Shown piece after piece: positions 1-5,349 of a DNA stretch of 6,730 nucleotides. The stretch is from Porticoccaceae bacterium. GTDB lineage: Bacteria; Pseudomonadota; Gammaproteobacteria; Pseudomonadales; Porticoccaceae. Made by a program: the position numbers and the translations under genes. The notes beneath the pieces were generated by a model that saw only the letters and a list, made by a program, of their open reading frames with translations, was not told where the DNA came from and made no database searches. Numbering within the stretch: the stretch's first letter is position 1; every line of letters starts with the position of its first letter. Location: NCBI GenBank assembly GCA_019090225.1, contig JAHRWI010000082.1, positions 1-6,730 of the forward strand, given 5' to 3'.

Positions 1-677
1 AAAAAAGCCCAGGCGGCGTTCGTCCAAGGTCGCGTCCAGCGCGCCCAGGCGGCATCCATTCGCCCGGCCATCAGTGCCGCCAGGGCAAACGCAAAGGCAA
101 CAGAAAAACCCACATAACCCATATACAAAATAGGTGGGTGAATAATTAAGCCGATATCCTGCAGCAAGGGGTTTAGGTCTTTTCCATCAGGAGGAAAAAA
201 CGGCAACAGGCGCTCAAAAGGATTGGACGTCAATAACAGGAAAAGGTAGAAACCAATAGAGACGAAGCCCAGCACGGATAACACCCGCGCCACCATGTCC
301 AATGGCAGAGTACGGCTAAACCGAGCCACAGCTAAGGTCCAGCCTGACAAGATCAACACCCAAAGCAGTAGCGAACCTTCGTGAGCCGCCCAGATAGCGC
401 TGATTTTGTAGTGTTCTGGCAGGCGGGAGTTGGAATTATCGGCCACATAGCGGACTGAAAAGTCATCATTCAGAAACAGCACAGCCAGACAAATAAAGCT
501 GGTCAGGACAAAAACAAACTGCCCGTAAGCGATGGTGCGTCCGCTGGACATCCATACCCGATTCGCGCTCAGGGTGCCTAGCAAGGGTATAAGCGCCTGT
601 CCGACGGCGAGGCAGAAAGCCAGGATCAGGGCAAAATGCCCCAGCTCGGCGGTCATGCTGGTCAGGTCAATAAACAT
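1..677 (-). CDS. ccmF: Cytochrome c haem lyase subunit CcmF, N-terminal part (cut by window edge)
   Basis: CcmF is the large inner-membrane protein of System I cytochrome c maturation. It acts in the ligation complex that takes haem from holo-CcmE and attaches it to apocytochrome c in the periplasm. The 225 residues visible from an ATG at 675-677 are strongly hydrophobic, with several membrane segments. They carry the family motifs WAAHEGSLLLW (about 96-106) and HPPILYMGYVG (about 180-190); the His of HPP corresponds to one of the conserved haem-ligand histidines known in CcmF. The reading ends at a TRPWTNAAW stretch (about 215-223), just before the tryptophan-rich WWD domain that should follow, so about two thirds of the protein lies outside the window. 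The start is 8 bases after the ccmE stop with only a weak GGA-type ribosome site, suggesting translational coupling. The truncation is due only to the window. Confidence 0.97.
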   Translation of the reverse strand, partial: MFIDLTSMTAELGHFALILAFCLAVGQALIPLLGTLSANRVWMSSGRTIAYGQFVFVLTSFICLAVLFLNDDFSVRYVADNSNSRLPEHYKISAIWAAHEGSLLLWVLILSGWTLAVARFSRTLPLDMVARVLSVLGFVSIGFYLFLLLTSNPFERLLPFFPPDGKDLNPLLQDIGLIIHPPILYMGYVGFSVAFAFALAALMAGRMDAAWARWTRPWTNAAWAF

Positions 678-685
678 TCCAGGAC

Positions 686-1198
686 TCACTGGTAAGGCTT
701 TCCTGAATTTTCCTGGCCTTGATTATCCTGGCTTGAAGTATCCTGGCCTGGAACGCCCTGCCCTGAACGTTGGCTATGGGCTTTTTCCATCGCATCAGCC
801 ACTTCAGGCGGCGTATATTCTTCGTCGTGTTTGGCCATCACTTCTTCGGCCTGAAATATCCCGTCGGAAGTCCAGCGGCCAATGGCCACCGCCGCCTCAC
901 CCTCGGAAAACAGGTCGGGCAATATTCCGTTGTAGTGAATACGTATATTTGCGGCACCATCGGTGACATCAAATAATGCCTCCAGCGAATCTTCCTGCCG
1001 AGAAAAACTGTCCGTCACCACCATACCGCCGACTCGAATTCGCGTGTCCTCTGGCGCCTCACCAGCCATCACCTGAGAGGGCGTATAGAATAAATTAATG
1101 TTGTCGCGCAAGGCGTAAACGGCCAGGCCAATGCCTATGGATGCAACACTGACAATAAAAATCACGAGCTGGAGTCGCTGTCGGCGAGCGGGTTTCAT
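686..1198 (-). CDS. ccmE: Periplasmic haem chaperone CcmE
   Basis: CcmE binds haem covalently in the periplasm and carries it from CcmABCD to the CcmF ligase complex. The 170-residue product has a short basic N-terminus (KPARRQR) and one membrane anchor at about 11-30, followed by the family blocks NINLFYTP (33-40), RVGGMV (55-60) and GILPDLFSEG (91-100). The haem-attachment motif AKHDEEYTPPEV follows; H124 is the expected covalent haem ligand and Y128 the conserved nearby Tyr. All functional residues I can check are intact. The ATG lies 2 bases after the ccmD stop, with a strong GAGGAGG ribosome site inside ccmD. The last 30 or so residues (about 141-170) are a Gly/Gln/Ser/Asp-rich tail made of degenerate five-residue units, encoded by a 15-bp tandem repeat. 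This tail lies beyond the conserved domain and is likely flexible. Confidence 0.98.
   Translation of the reverse strand: MKPARRQRLQLVIFIVSVASIGIGLAVYALRDNINLFYTPSQVMAGEAPEDTRIRVGGMVVTDSFSRQEDSLEALFDVTDGAANIRIHYNGILPDLFSEGEAAVAIGRWTSDGIFQAEEVMAKHDEEYTPPEVADAMEKAHSQRSGQGVPGQDTSSQDNQGQENSGKPYQ
711..770 (-). repeat. Degenerate 4 x 15 bp tandem repeat in the 3' end of ccmE
   Basis: On the plus strand four consecutive 15-base units begin at 711, 726, 741 and 756. Three start TCCTGGC and the fourth CCCTGCC, and all continue with a CTTGA/TTGAA/CTGGA/CTGAA-like block. The length is a multiple of three, so units can be gained or lost without a frameshift. In ccmE they encode five-residue units of the pattern xGQ[D/E/G]x or xSQDx (SGQGV, PGQDT, SSQDN, QGQEN). 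Confidence 0.8.
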
Positions 1199-1200
1199 CC

Positions 1201-1383
1201 TCAGGCCTCCTCGCTCTGCTGTTCATTGAGTGTCGCCAAAAACTCACGTCGGCGACGTAAAGGCAGGACAGCCAGATAAAACAAAACCAGTGCAGAAATG
1301 CCATAGGCACTCCACACGTAGGGACCGTGACCACTCATGGCCATAAAATCGGCCAAGCTATCAAACTGGAAATTTTCAAACAT
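1201..1383 (-). CDS. ccmD: Haem exporter small membrane protein CcmD
   Basis: CcmD is a small single-span membrane protein that stabilises the CcmC-CcmE interaction and is needed for release of holo-CcmE from CcmABC. This 60-residue protein has the family layout: a short N-terminus ending in the signature GHGPYVWSAYG (about 18-28), one hydrophobic segment to about residue 41, then a basic RRRREF stretch and a polar tail. The start ATG shares one base with the ccmC stop (TAATG), so translation is probably coupled to ccmC; no good ribosome site is visible. It ends 2 bases before ccmE, and its final codons hold the ccmE ribosome site. Length and position between ccmC and ccmE are typical. Confidence 0.96.
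   Translation of the reverse strand: MFENFQFDSLADFMAMSGHGPYVWSAYGISALVLFYLAVLPLRRRREFLATLNEQQSEEA
1206..1212 (-). promoter_or_regulatory. Strong ribosome binding site for ccmE
   Basis: The minus strand reads GAGGAGG within the last codons of ccmD, 7 bases before the ccmE ATG. It is by far the best Shine-Dalgarno match in the ccm operon and fits a high need for the CcmE chaperone relative to the membrane subunits. Confidence 0.75.
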
Positions 1384-2126
1384 TATCGAATCAGGCCTTT
1401 TACCCAGGAGGAACGCCGCTCCCGTCGAAGAATTTCAACGCGAGTATGAAGAATAAGCAGCAATGCATAAAAACAATAAAAGCCCACAATCATCACCAGC
1501 AGAGGTTTCAGCATGTCTGGGTGTATGGTCGACGCACCGGTTAATTTAATGGTCGCGGGCTGATGCAAAGTGTACCACCAGTCAACCGACTTATAGATGA
1601 TGGGAATGTTTACCGTCCCGACCAAACTCAGAATCGCACAGGCTTTATAGGCAGTATCCCGCGATGTAAAAGCCTGATTTAAGGCAATAACCCCGAGGTA
1701 TAAAAACAACAAGACCAGCATCGAAGTAATCCGAGCATCCCAAACCCAATAAGTTCCCCAGGTAGGCTTGCCCCATATCGAGCCGGTCAGCAGGGCCAGA
1801 AAGGTGAACGCAGCCCCTATTGGTGCCGCCGATACCATCACCATATCGGCAAGTTTTATTTTCCAGATCAAGGCCACTGCACCCGCTGCCGCCATAATGT
1901 AATAGCCAACCATGGCCAGCACAGATATAGGCACGTGAATATAGATAATTCTGTAACTATTACCCTGCCTCGCGTCCTCGGGCGCAAAACCCAGCCCCCA
2001 TATCGAGCCGAGCACCAACAGTCCAATAGATACCAAAGCTAACCAGGGCAACCAGCGGCTGGTGGTGTGATAAAACCATCTTGGCGTACCGAAGCGATGA
2101 AACCATTTTTTAATGAACTGCCACAT
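1383..2126 (-). CDS. ccmC: Haem handling membrane protein CcmC
   Basis: CcmC is the inner-membrane haem handling protein that presents haem at the periplasmic face and promotes its covalent attachment to CcmE. The 247-residue product has about six hydrophobic segments. The WWD signature is at about 115-134, with core WGTYWVWDARIT. The two conserved periplasmic histidines of the family are visible: H64 in IYIHVPISVL and H188 in YTLHQPATI, equivalent to the axial haem ligands known in E. coli CcmC. The ATG is 3 bases after the ccmB stop with only a weak GGAT-type ribosome site, and the stop overlaps the ccmD start by one base. Length and motifs are normal for the family and nothing essential is missing. 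Confidence 0.98.
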   Translation of the reverse strand: MWQFIKKWFHRFGTPRWFYHTTSRWLPWLALVSIGLLVLGSIWGLGFAPEDARQGNSYRIIYIHVPISVLAMVGYYIMAAAGAVALIWKIKLADMVMVSAAPIGAAFTFLALLTGSIWGKPTWGTYWVWDARITSMLVLLFLYLGVIALNQAFTSRDTAYKACAILSLVGTVNIPIIYKSVDWWYTLHQPATIKLTGASTIHPDMLKPLLVMIVGFYCFYALLLILHTRVEILRRERRSSWVKGLIR

Positions 2127-2129
2127 AAT

Positions 2130-2852
2130 TTATCCGTTAACACCCACTTTTAATGCAGCAGCCGCTGCGAAGGGCCCGGTCAGTAAAGCAAAGGTAAAAA
2201 ACGCACCCAGCAGGGCCAGCACAGGTAGATAGTCCAGACCTTCAACACCCCGTTGAACGGCGCTAGCACCAAAAATCAGTACCGGGAAATACAGCGGCAT
2301 AACGATCAGCGATAGCAATACTCCACCCTTTGACAAGGACACTGTCAGCGCCGCACCCACCGCGCCAATCAGGCTAAAACAGGCGGTACCGGTGGCCAAA
2401 CCGATAATCAGGGGCAAATAACCATCTTGAGGCAAGGCCAGCATCATGCCCAGCAAAGGTGCCATCAAGGTAATAGGTAAACCGGTTATCAACCAGTGGG
2501 CAGAGACTTTCGCCAACACGAGCAGCCACAGCGGTTGCGGGCTGAGGATAATCTGAAATAAAGAACCATCGGCAAAGTCATCTTTAAACATACCATCCAG
2601 CGCTAATAAAGTGGCTAAGAGCGCCGTAATCCAGATCATGCCCGGTGCGATGATGGCCAATTGTGTAGGAGCCGGGCTAATCGCCAGCGGCACAAGGCTT
2701 GTGGTCATCACAAAAAACAACAGTGGGTTTAAGAAATCGTTGCCATGGCGAAAGGCCAGCAATAAATCCCGCCTCAATAAGCCGATAAAACTGTTCTCTA
2801 GCGATAGCAACTGGACATCTCTAGCACTGTACGCTGACTGAATAGTCAGCAA
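2130..2852 (-). CDS. ccmB: Haem ABC exporter membrane subunit CcmB (start uncertain)
   Basis: CcmB is the membrane-spanning partner of the ATPase CcmA. Together they power release of holo-CcmE from CcmC and CcmD. The body of the protein fits the family: a basic N-terminal helix LLRRDLLLAFRHGNDFLNP followed by about six hydrophobic segments and a hydrophobic Ala-rich end. The start is unclear because no in-frame ATG lies near the N-terminus. The longest frame opens with TTG at 2850-2852, which gives 240 residues and overlaps ccmA by 32 bases. A second TTG at 2808-2810, 10 bases after the ccmA stop, would give 226 residues, closer to the roughly 220 usual for CcmB. The ATG seen at the junction (in GAGATGTCC) is out of frame. 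The gene identity is secure; only the N-terminus is in doubt. Confidence 0.95.
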   Translation of the reverse strand: MLTIQSAYSARDVQLLSLENSFIGLLRRDLLLAFRHGNDFLNPLLFFVMTTSLVPLAISPAPTQLAIIAPGMIWITALLATLLALDGMFKDDFADGSLFQIILSPQPLWLLVLAKVSAHWLITGLPITLMAPLLGMMLALPQDGYLPLIIGLATGTACFSLIGAVGAALTVSLSKGGVLLSLIVMPLYFPVLIFGASAVQRGVEGLDYLPVLALLGAFFTFALLTGPFAAAAALKVGVNG

Positions 2853-3477
2853 GTGCCAAATTACCTACCTGAGCTAAGGACAGGGTCTGGTGACTGCTGA
2901 AAATAATCATCCCGCCATCGCTCAAGTGAGCGCTAAACAAGGCCTCTAGCTCATTGATGCCTTCACTATCCAGAGCCGTCAAAGGCTCATCTAATAGCCA
3001 CAAAGTGGCGTCGCGCAGATGCAGGCTTGCTAGCGCAACACGTCGTAACTGTCCGGCAGAGTACGTGCTACAGGGCAAATCTTTACGGGTCTTTAAGCCC
3101 ACTTTGTCGAGGGCTTGATCAATGCTTAGCTGTGTATCGGAATCATAAAGCTGGGTGTACCAGGACAGGTTTTCGCGGGCACTTAAAGCGAGCTTAACCC
3201 CGGGCTGATGACCGATAAAAGCCTGTTCGGCAAGGTAAGAAGGATTCCCCCGGGTTGTCTCACCACGCCACAATATCTGACCTTGTGACGGTGACTTCAG
3301 GTTCGCTAGAATATGCAATAAGGTTGTTTTGCCGCAGCCATTGGGGCCGCTGACCTGCAAAATCTCACCGCCACAAAGATTCACTGACAGGCCCTCGAAC
3401 AAGGCCTGGTCATCTCTTTCGAAAGTAATATCTTGTAATTCAAACAGGGGGCTGGAAACCAACAGGCTACTCCACAC
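2821..3477 (-). CDS. ccmA: Haem exporter ATP-binding subunit CcmA
   Basis: CcmA is the cytoplasmic ATPase of the CcmAB transporter; ATP hydrolysis drives release of haem-loaded CcmE. The 218-residue protein shows all ABC motifs: Walker A GPNGCGKTT (44-52), the family-typical Q-loop region IGHQPG (88-93), a variant signature YSAGQLRR (139-146), Walker B LWLLDEP (159-165), D-loop LTALD and the switch histidine H196 in FSSHQ. The start is GTG at 3475-3477; an in-frame TGA directly precedes it, so no longer start is possible. Homologues start close to LFELQDITF (residue 11), so a slightly later start cannot be ruled out. It is the first gene of the ccm operon, with a 119-base gap to the small gene upstream, and its end overlaps the possible ccmB start. 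Confidence 0.98.
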   Translation of the reverse strand: MWSSLLVSSPLFELQDITFERDDQALFEGLSVNLCGGEILQVSGPNGCGKTTLLHILANLKSPSQGQILWRGETTRGNPSYLAEQAFIGHQPGVKLALSARENLSWYTQLYDSDTQLSIDQALDKVGLKTRKDLPCSTYSAGQLRRVALASLHLRDATLWLLDEPLTALDSEGINELEALFSAHLSDGGMIIFSSHQTLSLAQVGNLALADYSVSVQC

Positions 3478-3485
3478 TCAGCGAT

Positions 3486-3500
3486 CCGGTATTATGCCGG
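3486..3500 (-). promoter_or_regulatory. Imperfect palindrome containing a -10-like sequence before ccmA
   Basis: The minus strand reads CCGGCATAATACCGG, an imperfect 15-base palindrome with CCGG ends, 8 bases before the ccmA GTG. Its centre includes CATAAT (plus 3491-3496), five of six matches to the sigma70 -10 box. The hexamer 17 bases further upstream is TTAGTT, a poor -35 match. If used, transcription would start only a few bases before the GTG, giving a very short leader. The palindrome could be an operator. The sequence is seen; the function is inference. Confidence 0.3.
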
Positions 3501-3596
3501 AAACAGTGCCGTAAACTAAGAAATTAGTGCGGTGTATTCCCCAGATACCGCGAGCCTATCCCAACTATTAGAATCAATCACTAAGCCTGGCTAAAC

Positions 3597-3785
3597 TTAG
3601 GCCAGCTCGAAATCATAGTCCTGGATTTGTTTTTCCAGCTGACGCTGCGCCAGCCTTTCTTCGAGTAATCGACGCTTCTGATTAGAAAGCACATCACTCG
3701 GCGACTCTGCTTGACGGGACAAGGCTTCATTGTCGTCGGTTATCATTGCATCCATCTCTGTATCATCAAACTCTTCATCACCCAT
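3597..3785 (-). CDS. Small acidic hypothetical protein with C-terminal charged helix (possibly PA3496-like)
   Basis: The product has 62 residues and I do not recognise it with certainty. The first 20 residues are very acidic (Asp and Glu at half the positions), then comes a polar linker, and residues about 36-60 form a likely amphipathic, highly charged helix beginning QKRRLLEERLAQRQLEKQI and ending DYDFEL. No signal peptide, membrane span or cysteine is present. The RR-LE-R-L-D-D-F spacing near the end recalls small pseudomonad proteins annotated as PA3496-like putative envelope integrity proteins, but this is recalled pattern similarity, not an alignment. The gene looks real: an AGGAG ribosome site sits 8 bases before the ATG, there is a plausible promoter upstream, and a 119-base gap separates it from ccmA. 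It may be a single-gene unit or be co-transcribed into ccm. Confidence 0.72.
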   Translation of the reverse strand: MGDEEFDDTEMDAMITDDNEALSRQAESPSDVLSNQKRRLLEERLAQRQLEKQIQDYDFELA

Positions 3786-3793
3786 ACCGAAAT

Positions 3794-3798
3794 CTCCT
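3794..3798 (-). promoter_or_regulatory. Ribosome binding site of the 62-residue gene
   Basis: The minus strand reads AGGAG, 8 bases before the ATG at 3783-3785. It fixes the start of this small gene and is the main evidence that the short frame is translated. Confidence 0.7.
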
Positions 3799-3809
3799 AA
3801 CCTCGATAA

Positions 3810-3838
3810 TGTGTAAACCGAACATCACTTTAGGTCAA
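3810..3838 (-). promoter_or_regulatory. Candidate sigma70 promoter for the 62-residue gene
   Basis: On the minus strand TTGACC (plus 3833-3838, five of six -35 matches) is followed after exactly 17 bases by TACACA (plus 3810-3815, a weak three of six -10 match). The -10 lies about 24 bases upstream of the start codon, so the leader would be short but contain the AGGAG site. Spacing is ideal; the poor -10 keeps the confidence modest. Confidence 0.4.
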
Positions 3839-3892
3839 CGCTACAGGGCTTTAACCATAGATCGGAAAGTAAGCCTAAAAAGAGGGACGGTC

Positions 3893-3909
3893 AAGACTAT
3901 AATATTCTT
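3893..3909. repeat. AT-rich imperfect palindrome downstream of the arsenosugar-type cluster
   Basis: Plus-strand AAGACTATAATATTCTT has AAGA/TCTT arms and a near-symmetric AT-rich centre. It lies 20 bases after the stop of the DUF2064 gene and upstream of the 62-residue gene. In the minus orientation a CCCTCTTTTT stretch follows about 10 bases later. The stem is too weak and too far from the T tract for a convincing intrinsic terminator; a regulator site or chance are both possible. Confidence 0.3.
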
Positions 3910-3928
3910 TAAATCAGCAAGTTAAGAA

Positions 3929-4555
3929 CTAAACATAATATTCTTTCAAGCATGTGATCAAGTTCAAATCTTCAGGGGTATCAATGTCCGCAAGCGGCGC
4001 TAACTCTGCCCATTGCCACTCTAATTGGTGCAGGCGAGAACACGTTTGTGCAAGCACCTCGTCAGTACCCCAATCAATATCAGTAAACAATTCGACACTA
4101 TTACGCGTTAAACCGATCAACACGTAGCCGCCGTCGGTCGCGGGACCCAAGACACAATCCTTGCCGGTGCCCAACAGCTTAAACGCCTCGCGCAATACTT
4201 CCGGGCTTAAAAAGGGACAATCGCTACCCACCAGAACTACCGCCTCATACCGATCCAGCCCATCCGACAGCGCGTGATGCATTCGCAAACCCAGGTCAGA
4301 ACCCAGTTGTTCACGCAAAATTGCCCTGGGTTCGAGGTCTTGAAAGAACTCGAATGAATCGCTACCCGATGTCCATAATTCAAGAGCTGCAACGGCGCTA
4401 TGGACCAGTGTGTGGTAGGTACGTTTAACAAGCTGACAGTGCAAAGACAGGCTTTGCTCGGTAGTGAGTTGGGGCTGCATACGGGTTTTGACTTTGCCAA
4501 GCTCTGGCGCTTTGGCGAACTGAATCAGCAAGCCATGGGGGAACTCGTAAGTCAT
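3929..4555 (-). CDS. DUF2064 / TIGR04282-type transferase (rSAM/selenodomain-associated transferase 1)
   Basis: This 208-residue protein matches the DUF2064 family, a MobA/CofC-like nucleotidyltransferase or glycosyltransferase-A fold. Visible motifs in order are the N-terminal nucleotide-binding loop FAKAPELGKVKTRM (13-26), VLVGSDCPFLSPEVL (107-121) with an acidic metal-site candidate, GPATDGGYVLIGL (137-149), DWGTDEVL (161-168) and LADIDTPEDL (188-197). The family is known to co-occur with ArsS-type radical SAM proteins and a second glycosyltransferase, both of which lie directly upstream here. The exact reaction is unknown to me; activating a sugar or lipid precursor as a nucleotide conjugate is a reasonable inference from the fold. 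The ATG is 15 bases after the previous stop. The bases just before it (ATCCTCC) are pyrimidine-rich and give no ribosome site, so coupling to the upstream gene is likely. No good terminator follows. Confidence 0.92.
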   Translation of the reverse strand: MTYEFPHGLLIQFAKAPELGKVKTRMQPQLTTEQSLSLHCQLVKRTYHTLVHSAVAALELWTSGSDSFEFFQDLEPRAILREQLGSDLGLRMHHALSDGLDRYEAVVLVGSDCPFLSPEVLREAFKLLGTGKDCVLGPATDGGYVLIGLTRNSVELFTDIDWGTDEVLAQTCSRLHQLEWQWAELAPLADIDTPEDLNLITCLKEYYV

Positions 4556-4570
4556 GGAGGATCGCCGGGG

Positions 4571-5290
4571 TCAGAAAGGTTGTTTATTCGAACCGGACTT
4601 ATCTGAATGTGATACATAATACTTTTCGACCAGGTACTCTGGTTCAGCTCCAAAAAAATATGCCAGTCGAATTCGCCACATCAATAACATCGTACGTAAT
4701 ACCCCCTCATCCAGCCACTTACGGGCCGAGGTGCGTGCTTTTGCGACCACAATCAAGGGCCGGGTAATGCGCTTCAGTCGCTTGCTCAAATCGATATCTT
4801 CCATCAGGGGAATATCGGCAAAACCACCGACCTGCTCAAACACTTCGCGCTGTACAAATTGGCACTGATCACCCGTGCCAATACTGGTGTAGTAAGCGCG
4901 ACGATTCATAAACCACTCGATAAACCTGAATGACAGCCTTTCATTATTAAGCCGGACGAAAAAAAACCCCCAAGCCGATTTTGAATAGTCCCAGGTCATC
5001 ATGGCTTCCGCCACTTTTTCTGGTAAGCAGGTATCAGCATGTAAGAACAATAGCCACTTGTCCCGAGCCAGCGCAGCACCGGCATTCATTTGCCGAGCCC
5101 GACCTGGCTTGCTGACAATAAGCTGATCAGCGCCTGCCCGCGCCAAAGCAGCGCTGTCGTCCTGGCTACCACCATCAACCACTATCACTGTGGCACCGAG
5201 TTCCCGTAAAGGCTGCAAGCCCTGCAAGCAGGCTTCGATATTACTCGACTCATTTAATACTGGGATAACAATGCTTAAAGATAAAGTCAT
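4571..5290 (-). CDS. Family 2 glycosyltransferase, TIGR04283 type (rSAM/selenodomain-associated transferase 2)
   Basis: The protein is a GT-A fold family 2 glycosyltransferase of 239 residues from the ATG at 5288-5290. Motifs in order are IVIPVLNE (7-14), VVDGGSQDDS (37-46, nucleotide-sugar binding), SKPGRARQMNAGA (60-72, typical of this subfamily), LHADT (83-87, the DxD-like metal site), GDQCQFV (140-146) and IPLMEDIDLSKRL (160-172, with the likely catalytic acidic residue). The frame could open 28 codons earlier at 5374, overlapping arsS by 25 bases, but that extension is a KANV/KVNV repeat unlike the family start, and TGAGG stands 5 bases before the later ATG. I therefore prefer 5290. It follows arsS and precedes the DUF2064 gene, an arrangement known for the rSAM/selenodomain system. 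Its acceptor is not known; transfer of a sugar in arsenosugar assembly is inference. Confidence 0.93.
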   Translation of the reverse strand: MTLSLSIVIPVLNESSNIEACLQGLQPLRELGATVIVVDGGSQDDSAALARAGADQLIVSKPGRARQMNAGAALARDKWLLFLHADTCLPEKVAEAMMTWDYSKSAWGFFFVRLNNERLSFRFIEWFMNRRAYYTSIGTGDQCQFVQREVFEQVGGFADIPLMEDIDLSKRLKRITRPLIVVAKARTSARKWLDEGVLRTMLLMWRIRLAYFFGAEPEYLVEKYYVSHSDKSGSNKQPF

Positions 5291-5295
5291 CCACG

Positions 5296-5300
5296 CCTCA
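5296..5300 (-). promoter_or_regulatory. Ribosome binding site deciding the glycosyltransferase start
   Basis: The minus strand reads TGAGG, 5 bases before the ATG at 5288-5290. It supports the shorter 239-residue form, whose N-terminus MTLSLSIVIPVLNE is the normal family beginning. Confidence 0.6.
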
Positions 5301-5302
5301 AA

Positions 5303-5338
5303 AACATTGGCTTTAACATTGACCTTAACATTCGCCTT
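5303..5338 (-). repeat. 3 x 12 bp tandem repeat between arsS and the glycosyltransferase
   Basis: Three adjacent 12-base units on the minus strand are AAGGCGAATGTT, AAGGTCAATGTT and AAAGCCAATGTT (plus 5327-5338, 5315-5326 and 5303-5314). They fill most of the 59-base gap between the arsS stop and the preferred start of the next gene, ending 3 bases before the TGAGG ribosome site. Read in the glycosyltransferase frame they encode four-residue units KANV, KVNV, KANV. Confidence 0.8.
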
Positions 5339-5349
5339 TAAATTGATAG

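Noticed and set aside
532..966. Long open frame on the plus strand across the ccmE/ccmF junction
   Set aside because: It is antisense to two clearly identified genes, its protein is Pro/Arg-rich with no recognisable motif, and part of it is the complement of the ccmE repeat.
1095..1334. Alternative minus-strand frame overlapping ccmD and ccmE
   Set aside because: Both overlapped genes match their families in another frame; this frame has no motif and a Cys/Trp/Arg-rich shadow composition.
3587..3605. CTGGC/GCCAG inverted repeat straddling the stop of the 62-residue gene
   Set aside because: The stem is only about 5 bp and no T tract follows in the minus direction, so it is not a convincing terminator.
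3878..3892. CCCTCTTTTT tract (minus strand) as a terminator of the arsS cluster
   Set aside because: No GC-rich stem precedes the T tract directly; the nearby palindrome is AT-rich and offset.
3898..3903. Perfect TATAAT on the plus strand
   Set aside because: No acceptable -35 box lies 16-18 bases upstream (the hexamer there is CTAAAA) and no plus-strand gene follows.
4237..4500. Alternative minus-strand frame inside the DUF2064 gene
   Set aside because: It lies fully within a gene with all family motifs and shows no domain of its own.
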